NCBI GenBank assembly: GCA_017551545.1
Contig: JAFZLJ010000096.1
Location: 1 to 64,000, forward strand
DNA length: 64,000 bases
Origin: Treponema sp.
Lineage (GTDB): Bacteria; Spirochaetota; Spirochaetia; Treponematales; Treponemataceae
Reading direction: 5' to 3'
Shown here: positions 1 to 9,889 of the stretch, piece after piece
How positions within the stretch are numbered: position 1 is the first letter of the stretch
Layout of the letters: every line of letters starts with the position of its first letter
The notes under the pieces: model-generated
Seen by the model: only the letters and a program-made list of their open reading frames with translations
The model's database searches: none
Told to the model about the DNA's origin: nothing
Program-made: the position numbers and the translations under genes

Positions 1-2
1 CT

Positions 3-500
3 CTTGAAGACGGACTTGACGACCTTGATGATCCTTTTATGAAAACAGGCCTTCGCCTTGTAGTAGACGGTACAGACGGAAACATTATCCGTGCAATCAT
101 GGAAAACGAAATGAACCAGACAGAAGCCCGCCATATGGAGTGGATTGGTGTAATCAACGTATGGGCCGGTTTTGCTCCTGGTTTTGGTATGATGGGTACT
201 GTAGTAGGTCTTATTGGTATGCTTCGAAACCTCGAAGATAAATCTTCTCTTGGTCCTAACATGGCCGTTGCGTTGATTACAACACTTTACGGTTCCATGA
301 TGGCAAACTGGCTCATTTCTCCATTTGCAAATAAACTTCTTTTGCATAATCAACAGGAAATGCGCACAAAAGAAATGATTATTGAAGGAGTTCTTGCCAT
401 TCAGGCTGGTGAAAACCCTCGTATTATGGCACAGAAACTTCTTACATATTTGGATCCTGCAACAAGAAAAGCTATTGAAGCTGATGTTCTTAAGGATTAA
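3..500 (+). CDS. motA: MotA flagellar stator protein, 5' end cut by window edge
   Basis: The open frame runs in from the window edge, so the N-terminal half is missing; the first Met at 39 is internal. What remains has the MotA C-terminal half: the hydrophobic stretch around TVVGLIGML, a second one around MAVALITTLYGSMMANWL, then a cytoplasmic tail. MotA and MotB form the inner-membrane ion channel that drives the flagellar motor. motB follows 13 nt downstream. The pairing and the order into fliL match the treponemal fla operon. The coupling ion cannot be judged from this fragment. Confidence 0.93.
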   Translation, partial: LEDGLDDLDDPFMKTGLRLVVDGTDGNIIRAIMENEMNQTEARHMEWIGVINVWAGFAPGFGMMGTVVGLIGMLRNLEDKSSLGPNMAVALITTLYGSMMANWLISPFANKLLLHNQQEMRTKEMIIEGVLAIQAGENPRIMAQKLLTYLDPATRKAIEADVLKD

Positions 501-513
501 TAGGAAAAAGTAG

Positions 514-1242
514 ATGGGAAAGAAAGCAAAGGAACCTGAGAAACCGTCAACGGCGTGGCAAGGTACCTATGGTGACATGATTACTCTTATGCTCTGCTTC
601 TTCGTAATGTTGTATAACCCTTCGGAGGTTGACGTTACGCAGCTTGCTACTATTACGCAGAGTCTTCAGATGCAGGAAACAGAATCTACTTCCGGCGGTA
701 TGTCACTTTCTGCTGGCCGTCTTTCAGATCTTGGAAACAATATAAACTCTTTGCCATCACTTGAAAAAGGTAAATCTCTTGGTCTTGCAAAGAAAAAGGC
801 AGTTAGTCTTTTTGCGCCGGACGTTAAAACAAATAAAATTACTATTACCAGCGATGAACGCGGTCTTGTAATAACACTTCTTTCTGATAACTTTTTTGAA
901 GAGGGAAGCGCAGATCTTAATATAAACGAAACTCGCGAAACCTTACTTCGTCTTGCTGAATTTTTCCGTTCTTCAGAGGTTTCTGACAGACGTTTTAGAA
1001 TAGAAGGTCATACCGATAATACTCCGGTAGCCGCAGATTCAAAATTTCCTAGCAATTGGGAGCTTTCTGCAACAAGAGCAGTAAATGTTTTGCATTATCT
1101 TGCCGATTATGGAGTAGATGAAAATAAATTTTCTGTTGCCGGTTATTCCGACACCAGACCAAAGTTTTCGAACGATACGGCCGAAGGTCGTGCCTATAAC
1201 AGACGTGTAGATATAATAATTCTAGACGAAGGACATTTTTAG
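514..1242 (+). CDS. motB: MotB flagellar stator protein
   Basis: 242 residues. A short cytoplasmic N-terminus leads into one membrane helix carrying [12 protein letters not shown]; Asp21 is the expected ion-binding carboxylate. The C-terminal half is an OmpA-like peptidoglycan-binding domain ([11 protein letters not shown], then [16 protein letters not shown] and a terminal NRRVDIII). MotB anchors the stator to the cell wall and forms the ion path with MotA. It lies between motA and fliL, 20 nt before fliL, whose AUG has a GGAGGGG site. Confidence 0.95.
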   Translation: MGKKAKEPEKPSTAWQGTYGDMITLMLCFFVMLYNPSEVDVTQLATITQSLQMQETESTSGGMSLSAGRLSDLGNNINSLPSLEKGKSLGLAKKKAVSLFAPDVKTNKITITSDERGLVITLLSDNFFEEGSADLNINETRETLLRLAEFFRSSEVSDRRFRIEGHTDNTPVAADSKFPSNWELSATRAVNVLHYLADYGVDENKFSVAGYSDTRPKFSNDTAEGRAYNRRVDIIILDEGHF

Positions 1243-1262
1243 TATTAAAATGGAGGGGAAAT

Positions 1263-1820
1263 ATGGCAGATGAAGAAGATTTGAACCTTGACGATGGCGG
1301 TGCTGCTGCGGCTCCTGCCAAAAAGAAGGGCCTTGGAAACCTTTTTTCGGGCTTACTTAAATGGATTATTATTGGTGTTGCTGCAATTATTGTAATTGTA
1401 GTCGTTGTATTTGTAACTGTAAAAATTGTAAGCAAGAACAGTGCAAAAAATGCATATAACCCTAATGTAAGTGCAGAAGAATATCAGGGACAGCGTGAAC
1501 TTTATGACTGGTATAAGTCAATTGGTGTAATTCAGACAACAACCTGCGATGAAAATGCTGCTACAGTTCGTGTAAATGTTTACCTTGGCTATAAAAAAGA
1601 TGATAAAGCAACTGCTACAGAAATTACTTCCCGTTCAGTTGAGCTTAAAGACTTCTTACGCCGCTATTTCCGTGGAAAAACGGCTGCCGAATTAAAAAAT
1701 TCAAATAATGAAGAAAAATTAAAAATGGAAATTAGAAACGGAATTAACGACAAGGTTCTTTCCAGTTCTAAAATCCGCGATATAAGTTTTGATCAATTAG
1801 ATGTAATTGAGCAGAATTAA
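1263..1820 (+). CDS. fliL: FliL, flagellar basal-body associated protein
   Basis: 185 residues. An acidic, Ala/Lys-rich cytoplasmic N-terminus (about 1-35) is followed by one strong membrane helix (about 36-58, Ile/Val-rich) and a periplasmic domain. This is the FliL layout. FliL sits by the stator and is thought to stabilise it. The identification rests on topology and position between motB and fliM, since FliL sequences diverge strongly. A good GGAGGGG SD precedes the AUG. Confidence 0.88.
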   Translation: MADEEDLNLDDGGAAAAPAKKKGLGNLFSGLLKWIIIGVAAIIVIVVVVFVTVKIVSKNSAKNAYNPNVSAEEYQGQRELYDWYKSIGVIQTTTCDENAATVRVNVYLGYKKDDKATATEITSRSVELKDFLRRYFRGKTAAELKNSNNEEKLKMEIRNGINDKVLSSSKIRDISFDQLDVIEQN

Positions 1821-1835
1821 AAAGGTGGAGTGTGA

Positions 1836-2876
1836 ATGAACGAGGTTCTGTCACAGGACGAGATTGACCAATTATTAAACGCCATCAGTTCGGGCGATAC
1901 CGATACCGATGAGTTTAAGCCGGTCAATAGTACCCGCAAAATAAAGATTTATGACTTTAAGCGTCCTTCAAAATTCTCAAAGGAACAGCTGCGTACGGTC
2001 TCAAACATGCATGAGACCTTTGCTCGTTTAACAACAACAAGTCTTTCTGCTCAGCTGCGTTCTCTTGTTCATGTTCACGTTGCTTCGGTAGATGAACTTA
2101 CCTATGAGGAATTTATACGTTCCATTCCAACTCCAACAACTCTTGCAATTATTAATATGGACCCGCTCAAGGGTAGTGCGGTTCTTGAAATTGACCCTGC
2201 AATTACTTTCTGTATGATTGACCGTCTGTTTGGTGGACGCGGTGCTACTTCAAGTAACAACAACCGTGACCTTACAGATATTGAACAGGAAGTAATGGAA
2301 GGTGTAATTGTTCGTATTCTTGCAAATATGCGTGAAGCCTGGACTCAGGTAATTGATTTACGCCCTCGTTTTGCTCAAATTGAAACTAACCCGCAGTTTG
2401 AACAGATTGTACCACCTACCGAAATGGTCGTTTTAGTAACACTCGACACAAAAGTAGGTGATGAAGAAGGAATGATGAACTTCTGTATTCCTTATCTTAC
2501 TATTGAGCCAATTGTTTCTAAGCTTTCAACTCAGTTCTGGTTCTCTAGTGTAAGACGAAGTTCTACAACACAGTACCTTGGAACAATCAAGGGACAGATT
2601 TCTTCTGTTGATATGGATATTGTGGCAGAAATTGGAACAATTAATCTGCCAATCAGAGACGTTCTTTCATTGCGAACAGGCGATGTTGTACGTCTTTCAA
2701 GCATAAAAGTAGGCGATCCGCTTACACTAAGTGTTGGAAATAAGAAAAAGTTTTACTGTCAGCCTGGTGTTGTCGGTAAAAAAATGGCTGTACAGATAAC
2801 AGGAAAGTTCGAAGACGGTGATGATGCCGAAGAATTCGAAGAGCTTTCTGTAGAAGGAGACGAATCGTATGAGTGA
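1836..2876 (+). CDS. fliM: FliM, flagellar C-ring switch protein
   Basis: 346 residues. The N-terminal LSQDEIDQLLNAI is the CheY-P-binding motif of FliM. The middle CheC-like domain includes the FliM-typical IDRLFGGRG and the last third is a FliN-like (SpoA) domain. FliM is the central part of the C-ring rotor/switch. The AUG has a GGTGGAG site. Its last 8 bases overlap the start of fliY, suggesting translational coupling. Confidence 0.96.
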   Translation: MNEVLSQDEIDQLLNAISSGDTDTDEFKPVNSTRKIKIYDFKRPSKFSKEQLRTVSNMHETFARLTTTSLSAQLRSLVHVHVASVDELTYEEFIRSIPTPTTLAIINMDPLKGSAVLEIDPAITFCMIDRLFGGRGATSSNNNRDLTDIEQEVMEGVIVRILANMREAWTQVIDLRPRFAQIETNPQFEQIVPPTEMVVLVTLDTKVGDEEGMMNFCIPYLTIEPIVSKLSTQFWFSSVRRSSTTQYLGTIKGQISSVDMDIVAEIGTINLPIRDVLSLRTGDVVRLSSIKVGDPLTLSVGNKKKFYCQPGVVGKKMAVQITGKFEDGDDAEEFEELSVEGDESYE

Positions 2877-4101
2877 TGGTGCTATCTCACAAGATGAAAT
2901 TGATGCATTGCTTTCTGGCGTTGCAGTAGACGGATTAAATTCATCCGGACATGTTGGCAATGGACCAAACTATCATATTGATATTCCAACTCTTCAACAG
3001 CTTGCCGAGGATTTAAAACCAAAGCTTGAAGAGAATATTAATAAATACACAGGAAACACTTTTGTTGTAGAAAATCCTGTTGTTGAGCTTTCAAGCAGAG
3101 ATAAGGTACTCGCACGTTTGCCAGAGGTTGTAGTAGGAATTAATGCCGATTACAACGAAGGAATTAAAGGTAGTCATCTTTACATTCTTTCTACAGATTT
3201 CTCTCTTAAGCTTTTTGCTCTTGTAAATAATGAAGAAGCAACAGAAGTAGACGACATGGTACTTTCTGTAGTTTCAGAAATTGTAGCAACTCATGTTAGT
3301 GCACAGATAAATCAGCTTGATTCAAAACTTCCTGGAATTACTTATGCAACTCCTGAAAGTGTAAACGAATCAAAAGCCATGATTATGTTCCCTCAGGGAG
3401 ACTTTGTTCTTACAAGTTATCCACTTACTCTGGACGGTAAGGCTTATACTCTTTGGGAATGTCTCAGTGGCGATGCTGCCGAAAAAATCTCTAACGCTCT
3501 TGGTGGTGGTGCAGCCGCTGCCGGTGGTGATGATTCAATGGCAAGCTTAGGTATGGATGCACTTAACGGAATGGGTATGGGTGCAGATCCAGCCGCTCAG
3601 CTTGGAATGGGTGCAGCTCCTATGGGAGGTGGTGCTCCTATGGGTGGCATGCCTAACATGGCTATGGGCGGAATGCAGCAAAATATGGGAATGGGCGGTA
3701 TGCAACAGAATATGAATATGGGAATGGCAATGGGTGGTATGCAAATGCCATCAAATATGGGTGTTAATATGGGAATGAATGTTCCTAACGTACAGTCTTT
3801 GCAGTTCCCTAATCTTGCAGCCGGAATGAATGCTGGCGAACAGGGAAACATTGGTCTTATCATGGACGTATTCATGGAAATGACCGTAGAACTTGGTCGT
3901 ACAAAGCGTTCAATCAAGGATATTCTTGGTATGGGTGAAGGTACAATCATTGAGCTTGATAAGCTTGCCGGTGAACCTGTAGATATTCTTGTAAACCATA
4001 AGCAGATTGCCAAGGGAGAGGTTGTAGTTATTGATGAAAACTTTGGTGTTCGTGTAACTGAAATCTTGTCTCCTATGGAAAGAGTAAACGAACTGAACTA
4101 A
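2869..4101 (+). CDS. fliY: FliY/FliN flagellar switch protein with Met/Gly-rich linker
   Basis: 410 residues. The start SQDEIDALLSG resembles the FliM CheY-binding motif. A CheC/FliM-like domain (about 30-200) follows, then a low-complexity Met/Gly/Ala/Pro-rich linker (about 215-310, GMGMGGMQQNM-type units), then a C-terminal FliN domain (about 325-405) with GRTKRSIKDIL and a Gly/Glu-rich core. This makes it the long FliY form rather than a short FliN. It forms the lower C-ring with FliM and in some species dephosphorylates CheY-P; the phosphatase motifs were not verified here. It overlaps fliM by 8 bases. Confidence 0.92.
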   Translation: MSDGAISQDEIDALLSGVAVDGLNSSGHVGNGPNYHIDIPTLQQLAEDLKPKLEENINKYTGNTFVVENPVVELSSRDKVLARLPEVVVGINADYNEGIKGSHLYILSTDFSLKLFALVNNEEATEVDDMVLSVVSEIVATHVSAQINQLDSKLPGITYATPESVNESKAMIMFPQGDFVLTSYPLTLDGKAYTLWECLSGDAAEKISNALGGGAAAAGGDDSMASLGMDALNGMGMGADPAAQLGMGAAPMGGGAPMGGMPNMAMGGMQQNMGMGGMQQNMNMGMAMGGMQMPSNMGVNMGMNVPNVQSLQFPNLAAGMNAGEQGNIGLIMDVFMEMTVELGRTKRSIKDILGMGEGTIIELDKLAGEPVDILVNHKQIAKGEVVVIDENFGVRVTEILSPMERVNELN

Positions 4102-4125
4102 AACCGATTTTTTAGGGTGGGGAAA

Positions 4126-4725
4126 TTGGTAAAAATAAAATCTCTTTTTTTAATCTTAGTATTATTATTTGCTAATAATTTTATTTTTTCTCAAGAAGCA
4201 GCTTCAAATAATTCATTTGAAAACGATACTTCGTATTTTGCTGAACCGGCAGAAACTGAAGGTACAGCCGCTTCTACATATAAAGCCCCATCAACTGCCG
4301 GAATGATTATTAAAATGGTTGTAGTTCTGGCTCTTGTTGTTGCAGCGCTCTATGGCATAATGAGATTTTTCAAAAAGAAAAACAATGCAGTTCAAAGCGA
4401 TGATGATTTTATGCGCAGGGTTTCTACCTTAAACTTTGCCCCGGGAAAATCTGTAGAAATTGTTACGCTTGTAGACCGCTGCTTTATGCTTGGTGTAACA
4501 GACAGCAACATAAATCTTATTGCAGAAATTACAGATAAAGAAATGATTTCGGCATTGAATTTAAATTTCGATAAAAAGCAGAATACTAAAAAGCCTATGA
4601 ACTTCAGTGATGTGCTTGAAATGTTTATGCCGAATGCTTCTAAAAATAAAAAGTCAATTTATCAAAATACAGAACAGGCAGTAGAAAATATTGCCGGTAC
4701 GGAAAACACAGATGAAAACAGTTAA
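4126..4725 (+). CDS. fliO: FliO/FliZ flagellar export-gate assembly protein, TTG start likely
   Basis: About 199 residues from a TTG at 4126. A GTG at 4117 is in frame but lies inside the purine-rich AGGGTGGGG stretch that would act as SD for the TTG, so the TTG is preferred. The protein has a signal-like N-terminal helix (KIKSLFLILVLLFANNFIFS), a low-complexity periplasmic segment, one membrane helix near residue 65 (MIIKMVVVLALVVAALYGIM) and a small cytoplasmic domain. FliO helps assemble the FliP/FliQ/FliR export gate. The sequence is divergent; the call leans on topology and position before fliP. The 3' end overlaps fliP by 14 nt. Confidence 0.8.
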   Translation: MVKIKSLFLILVLLFANNFIFSQEAASNNSFENDTSYFAEPAETEGTAASTYKAPSTAGMIIKMVVVLALVVAALYGIMRFFKKKNNAVQSDDDFMRRVSTLNFAPGKSVEIVTLVDRCFMLGVTDSNINLIAEITDKEMISALNLNFDKKQNTKKPMNFSDVLEMFMPNASKNKKSIYQNTEQAVENIAGTENTDENS

Positions 4726-5542
4726 AAAAACTTTTGCTGTAATTTTGTTTTTCCTCATCTGTGTAACAAGCGTAAGTGCTCAAAGTTCTCAGAATCAGAA
4801 TTTCCCAGCAGGTTCTACACAGGGCACTACAGAAATGAATGAAAATGTTCGGCCTGTACAAATACCGAATGTTGCAATTCAAATTACCGAACCTCAGTCA
4901 GGCAAGGAAGTTGCTTTTTCTGTAAGACTTCTTTTAATTCTTACAATCCTTACAATTGCGCCAAGCCTTCTTCTGCTTGTAACATGCTTCCTTCGATTTT
5001 CAATTGTTCTTGATTTTATTAAACGAGCACTTTCGCTTCAGCAGGTTCCGCCTACATCAATCCTTCAGGGAATTGCCGCTTTTATGACCTTGTTTATAAT
5101 GTGGCCAACCTTTACAACAATGTACGAAAAAGCCTACAAGCCTCTTTCAAACGGAGAAATTGGAATTGAGCAGGCATACAAAGAAGCAGAAGCTCCAATC
5201 CGTGAATTCATGTTTACACAAATGTCAGATGACACAACATACATAAAGCTCTTTATGAATATGTCTAACCTGGACAAGCCTGAAACTCCAAGCGATGTTC
5301 CAACATATATTCTTATTCCTGCATACATTCTTCACGAGCTTACAGTTGCATTTAAAATTGGTGTGCTCCTGTATATTCCGTTTATTATTATTGATATGGT
5401 CGTGGCAAGTATCCTTATGGCTATGGGTATGATGATGCTTCCACCGGTTCAAATTTCCATGCCGTTCAAGCTTATTCTTTTTGTTCTTGTAGACGGCTGG
5501 GGACTTCTTACAAATCAGCTTTTTATTTCGGTAATGAGGTAG
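4712..5542 (+). CDS. fliP: FliP, flagellar type III export gate protein
   Basis: 276 residues from ATG 4712, giving a clear cleavable signal peptide (MKTVKKTFAVILFFLICVTSVSAQ). An upstream in-frame TTG at 4691 would spoil it. Conserved FliP features follow: SVRLLLILTILTIAPSLLLLVTCFLRFSIV, then LQQVPPTSILQGIAAFMTLFIM, and C-terminal helices with GMMMLPPVQISMPFKLILFVLVDGW. FliP is the main ring of the export gate. The start lies inside the end of fliO. Confidence 0.96.
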   Translation: MKTVKKTFAVILFFLICVTSVSAQSSQNQNFPAGSTQGTTEMNENVRPVQIPNVAIQITEPQSGKEVAFSVRLLLILTILTIAPSLLLLVTCFLRFSIVLDFIKRALSLQQVPPTSILQGIAAFMTLFIMWPTFTTMYEKAYKPLSNGEIGIEQAYKEAEAPIREFMFTQMSDDTTYIKLFMNMSNLDKPETPSDVPTYILIPAYILHELTVAFKIGVLLYIPFIIIDMVVASILMAMGMMMLPPVQISMPFKLILFVLVDGWGLLTNQLFISVMR

Positions 5543-5548
5543 GATTAA

Positions 5549-5818
5549 ATGACAATCGGTGACGTAATATCAATCATGAGAGGCGCTGTTACTCAAATTA
5601 TTTCAATAATTGCTCCGGTTCTTGGACTTGCACTTATAGTAGGTCTTATTGTTGGTATTCTTCAGGCAGTTACTTCAATTCAGGAACAAACACTCACATT
5701 CCTTCCAAAGCTTTTAGTAATTCTTTTAGCAATTGCATTCCTGGGCGGCTTAATGTTTACTTCGCTTGGTGAATACACAATTGCACTGTTCAATCGAATT
5801 CCGGATTTTGCAAAGTAA
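5549..5818 (+). CDS. fliQ: FliQ, flagellar export gate protein
   Basis: 89 residues, the usual family length, with two membrane helices. ILQAVTSIQEQTLTF is the FliQ signature between them. It begins 6 nt after fliP and ends in a TAA that overlaps the AGGAGG site serving fliR. Confidence 0.95.
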   Translation: MTIGDVISIMRGAVTQIISIIAPVLGLALIVGLIVGILQAVTSIQEQTLTFLPKLLVILLAIAFLGGLMFTSLGEYTIALFNRIPDFAK

Positions 5819-5832
5819 GGAGGATTTAAGAA

Positions 5833-6639
5833 GTGCTTGATTTTATCTTATCAAGAGCACCTGCTTATCTCCTCGTTTTTGTAAGATGTTTTGCTCTCAT
5901 TATGACATTGCCGCTTTTTTCTACAAGAGCAGTTTCAAGAATTGCAAAGATTGCGCTTGCAGGTTATATGTCATTCTTCCTTCTGGGCAATGCAGATCTT
6001 TCTGCCTATAATTCATTTCTTGGTTCAGACGGAGCATTTTCTCTTTACTACATATTGCTCCTTATTGGCGAAGGCTTTATTGGAATAATAATTGGTTTTT
6101 ATATTTCAATTATTTTTGCAGCGTTCAGTACTGCAGGACAGTTTACAGCATTCCAGATGGGTTTCTCTGCAGCAAGTACTTACGATGCAATGGCTCAGGT
6201 AGAAAATCCTTTGATGGGTCAATTCTTTAACTTTATTGCAATGCTTGTGTTCATGCAGAACCAGTGGTTCCAGCGTCTTTTCTTAGGCGGCCTTACTTCA
6301 AGCTTTAAAACAATTACTGCAATTTCTATTGCCGAATGTCACAGCTCTCTTGTTAGCTTTATGCTCAAAGGACTTTCAAAGCTTTTTACAGATGCAATGA
6401 TTATTGCGCTTCCTATTATGGGAACGCTTCTTTTAATAACTGTCTGCACAGGGCTTCTTTCAAAAGCAGCTCCGCAGATGAACCTTCTGTCAGAAGGATT
6501 CCCGATTATGATTCTTACCGCCTTTTTGCTCATCATGCTTTTGCTTCCGTCAATGGCAGATTTCTTTGTTCGTTCATTCGCAGGCGGCTTTAAAAATCTG
6601 GAGGATTTATTTTTAAGTTTAGGAGGGCAAATCCGGTAA
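5833..6639 (+). CDS. fliR: FliR, flagellar export gate protein, GTG start
   Basis: 268 residues starting at GTG, preceded by a perfect AGGAGG (5818-5823) at 9 nt. Several membrane helices; GEGFIGIIIGFYISIIFAAFSTAGQF and QMGFSAASTYD are typical of FliR. It completes the FliP5Q4R1 gate. The stop codon abuts the flhB ATG directly, so the two are probably translationally coupled. Confidence 0.95.
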   Translation: MLDFILSRAPAYLLVFVRCFALIMTLPLFSTRAVSRIAKIALAGYMSFFLLGNADLSAYNSFLGSDGAFSLYYILLLIGEGFIGIIIGFYISIIFAAFSTAGQFTAFQMGFSAASTYDAMAQVENPLMGQFFNFIAMLVFMQNQWFQRLFLGGLTSSFKTITAISIAECHSSLVSFMLKGLSKLFTDAMIIALPIMGTLLLITVCTGLLSKAAPQMNLLSEGFPIMILTAFLLIMLLLPSMADFFVRSFAGGFKNLEDLFLSLGGQIR

Positions 6640-7716
6640 ATGGCTGCAGAGGATGAAGGCAGAACCGAAGAACCGTCGGAGCACAGGCTGGAACAGGCTC
6701 GTAAAGAAGGCCGTGTTGCAAAAAGTCAGGAAATCTCAAGCGCTCTGATTCTTCTGTTAACAATTACAGTTCTTCTCTTTACGGGCAAATGGATGCTCTC
6801 TCAGTGTATAAATATCCTCACATATTTTTTTACAAGAACTCATAATCCGGACCTTAGTGATGCAAATTATTTTTCAACCTTCCTTATAAACTTTTTAGAC
6901 ATGCTTGCTCCTGTTGCAGGGGTTGCTGTTGTTGCCGCAATTACTGCAAATATCATTCAGAACAAAGGTTTCATTTTTTCTACAAAACCAATCGAACCAA
7001 ACTTCAATAAGATTGTTCCAAAGTTTGGTGAATATTTCCGAAAGACTGTTTTTTCAGGAAAGGGTCTTTTTAATATTGCAAAGTCAATTCTTAAAGTAAC
7101 AATAATCGTAATAATCGGATATTTAACAATCCGTAAAAATATTTTTGTAATTATAGAAATTGTAAGCAACGGTCAGATTCTTCCGGCTATAGGAAAAATT
7201 GCTTCAACAGCTGCTCAGATTGTTATAATTGTTGCAGTGCTTTTCCTTGCACTCTCTATTCCTGATTTTTTTGTACAGCGTCACGAATTCCGCGAAAGCA
7301 TGAAAATGACAAAGCAGGAAGTTAAGCAGGAATACAAGGAATTGGAAGGAGACCCTGAAGTTAAGGGACGCCTTCAGCAGATGCAGAGGCAGCTTCTTGC
7401 ACAGAATATTCCAAAGGCTGTAAAAGAAGCAGACGTTGTAATTACAAACCCTACACATTATGCAGTTGTATTAAAATACGATGAAGCGGCTGGTGATGAA
7501 GCTCCAAAGGTAACTGCAAAGGGTGAAGATCAGACAGCGCTGTATATAAAGCAGCTTGCAAAAGATAATGGTATTCCTATACAGGAAGATCGTCCTCTTG
7601 CACGTTCACTATATACAGATGTTCAAATTGGTGCTATAATACCAGGTATATACTGGAAGGCAATAGCCTTAGTATATAGTCATATACAAAATAAATCTCA
7701 AGCGAACGAGAATTAG
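6640..7716 (+). CDS. flhB: FlhB, flagellar export substrate-specificity switch
   Basis: 358 residues. The start DEGRTEEPSEHRLEQARKEG is the FlhB N-terminal signature. Four membrane helices follow, then the cytoplasmic domain with the autocleavage motif Asn270-Pro271-Thr272-His273. Cleavage between Asn and Pro lets the export apparatus switch from rod/hook to filament substrates. No base separates it from fliR. Confidence 0.97.
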   Translation: MAAEDEGRTEEPSEHRLEQARKEGRVAKSQEISSALILLLTITVLLFTGKWMLSQCINILTYFFTRTHNPDLSDANYFSTFLINFLDMLAPVAGVAVVAAITANIIQNKGFIFSTKPIEPNFNKIVPKFGEYFRKTVFSGKGLFNIAKSILKVTIIVIIGYLTIRKNIFVIIEIVSNGQILPAIGKIASTAAQIVIIVAVLFLALSIPDFFVQRHEFRESMKMTKQEVKQEYKELEGDPEVKGRLQQMQRQLLAQNIPKAVKEADVVITNPTHYAVVLKYDEAAGDEAPKVTAKGEDQTALYIKQLAKDNGIPIQEDRPLARSLYTDVQIGAIIPGIYWKAIALVYSHIQNKSQANEN

Positions 7717-7737
7717 TAGATTGCTGGGTGGGGACTA

Positions 7738-9885
7738 ATGGCAAACGAAGGTCGTGGAAAAGTAATGAATTTGATACAGCATAATTATGTTGCTGTAAGC
7801 ATAGTTCTTGTTATTTTCCTTCTTTTCATTCCAATTCCAAAAATACTCATTGACTTATGCATGATTTTAAATCTTGCTTTTGCAGTTATAATCATGCTTG
7901 CCGTATTGTCTACAGCCCGTGCATCTGATTTCCAGACGTTCCCTAGAATTATTCTTGTCCAGACTATGTTCGGGCTTGGTATAAACATTGCTTCTACAAG
8001 ACTTATTTTGAGTGCTAAAACAGTCTCCACCGGCATTTCAAGTGAGCAGAGTGCAATGGTTCAGGCCTTTGCAAATATAGTTGCGGGCAATAATATAGTT
8101 ATTGGTTTTGTAATCTTCATAATCCTGATTGTTGTTCAGGTGCTTGTAGTTACAAAGGGTGCCGGACGCGTTTCTGAAGTACAGGCCAGGTTCTCGCTCG
8201 ATTCCATGAGTCAGAAATTCTTTGATGTTGACAACCGTTTGAACAGCGGCATGATTGATGACGAAGAAGCTAAACGACTTAAAGATGCAATCCGTAAAGA
8301 GATAGACTTTTACTCTAACATGGACGGTTCTTCTAAGTTCGTTTCTGGTAACGTAAAGGCCGGTATCTTCATTACTGTTGTAAACCTGATTGGTGGCTTT
8401 ATTGTAGGTATGCGCTTTAACGGCATGAACTTTACAGATGCGTTAAAGACTTATTCTATTTTAACAATAGGTGACGGTCTTATGTCGCAGCTGCCTTCTA
8501 TCATCATTTCTTTTGCAACAGGTTTGCTTGTTACTGGTACTAAGTCTGATGAAGATCTTGGAAGCCAGATTAAAGAAGACTTTACCCGCGACGGTTATAC
8601 ATACATCATCGTTGGTGTTATTCTTATTGTTACTGGAATTGCTCTTCGTGCAGGTACTCAATTCCTGCTCGTACCAATCGGCGGTGTATTTATTTTCATC
8701 GGTTACAGACTTTCAAGACATCAGAATAAAGAGAAAGAAAAAATCAGACAGCAGGAAGAAGCTCAGAAGGCTACGAATCAGTCTGGTTCTGCTAATCCGG
8801 AAAATGACAAGATTGCACTTATTGATAATCTTTCGCTCGAACTTGGTTATGCGCTTATTCCTCTTGTAAGCAAAGAAAAAGGTGCAGAGCTTCTTGAGCG
8901 AATTACAAGAATCCGTAATGAAGCAAAGCTTGATATGGGATTCCTTATTCCAAAAATTCATATTCAGGATAACATGACGCTGGATCCGAATGATTACAGC
9001 TTTAAGATAAAAGGAATAGAAGCCGGCCATGCAAATATCCGTCTTGGATATTATATGTGTATGGACACCGGTTCTGTTATTACTCCGCTCAAAGGCGAAA
9101 AAACAAAAGACCCGGCCTTTGGAATGGATGCAATCTGGTTACCAGAAGATCAGCGGCAGGAAGCAGAAGAAGCTGGTTATGTAGTTGTAGACCCACCAAC
9201 AATTATAGCAACCCACATCACAGAGCTTATCCGTGCTAATGCAGCCAGAATGCTTGGACGACAGGAAGTTTCTTCAATCATTGAAACTGTAAAAGAAAAG
9301 AATCCGGTGCTTGTTACAGAAGTTCTGGAAACAGCAAAGCTTTCTTACGGACAGATTCAAAAGGTTCTTCAAAATCTTCTGGAAGAAAATGTTTCTATCA
9401 GAGACATTGTTACTATTCTGGAAACGCTTGCAAACTATGCAGCAATTTCTAAGAATCCATGGGACCTTACAGAAAAAGTCAGGGAAGCTCTTGGTTTACA
9501 GATTTGTTTGCAATATGCAGACAACGATAAGAAACTGCGTGTAATGCAGCTTTCGGAAGACCTTGCTGTTTTGATTCAAAACAATGGAATGTACCCTGCA
9601 GATGGTTCAAAGCCGCAGGTTGCACTTGATCCTGTAGACAGACGCAAATGGATTAATTCCGTAAGTACCTGTCTGTCTCGTGTAAAATCAAAGGGTTATC
9701 AGCCGATTATTCTTTGTCCGCAGGTTGTTCGACAGCTTGTACATTCATCAATTGAACGGGAAATGCCTGGTGTTGTAGTTCTTTCCGAAATGGAAATTAT
9801 GTCTGCCGGAAGAAATATTTCTGTAGAAGTAATAGATAGAATTGATGATGTAGAAAATAATGAAGATATAAAAGAGGTTATATAA
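7738..9885 (+). CDS. flhA: FlhA, flagellar export gate protein
   Basis: 715 residues. The N-terminal half has about eight membrane helices and the FHIPEP-family core (RASDFQTFPRIILVQTMFGLG, ARFSLDSMSQKFFDVD). The C-terminal half is the cytosolic ring that docks export chaperones. The ATG has a GGTGGGGA SD. FlhA uses the ion gradient for export together with the FliHIJ ATPase, which is not in this window. It sits 4 nt before flhF. Confidence 0.97.
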   Translation: MANEGRGKVMNLIQHNYVAVSIVLVIFLLFIPIPKILIDLCMILNLAFAVIIMLAVLSTARASDFQTFPRIILVQTMFGLGINIASTRLILSAKTVSTGISSEQSAMVQAFANIVAGNNIVIGFVIFIILIVVQVLVVTKGAGRVSEVQARFSLDSMSQKFFDVDNRLNSGMIDDEEAKRLKDAIRKEIDFYSNMDGSSKFVSGNVKAGIFITVVNLIGGFIVGMRFNGMNFTDALKTYSILTIGDGLMSQLPSIIISFATGLLVTGTKSDEDLGSQIKEDFTRDGYTYIIVGVILIVTGIALRAGTQFLLVPIGGVFIFIGYRLSRHQNKEKEKIRQQEEAQKATNQSGSANPENDKIALIDNLSLELGYALIPLVSKEKGAELLERITRIRNEAKLDMGFLIPKIHIQDNMTLDPNDYSFKIKGIEAGHANIRLGYYMCMDTGSVITPLKGEKTKDPAFGMDAIWLPEDQRQEAEEAGYVVVDPPTIIATHITELIRANAARMLGRQEVSSIIETVKEKNPVLVTEVLETAKLSYGQIQKVLQNLLEENVSIRDIVTILETLANYAAISKNPWDLTEKVREALGLQICLQYADNDKKLRVMQLSEDLAVLIQNNGMYPADGSKPQVALDPVDRRKWINSVSTCLSRVKSKGYQPIILCPQVVRQLVHSSIEREMPGVVVLSEMEIMSAGRNISVEVIDRIDDVENNEDIKEVI

Positions 9886-9889
9886 ACAA

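Noticed and set aside
3547-4013. - strand open frames rich in His/Thr or Ile/Pro opposite fliY
   Set aside because: They mirror the Met/Gly-rich linker, which lacks stop codons in other frames; fliY itself is clear.
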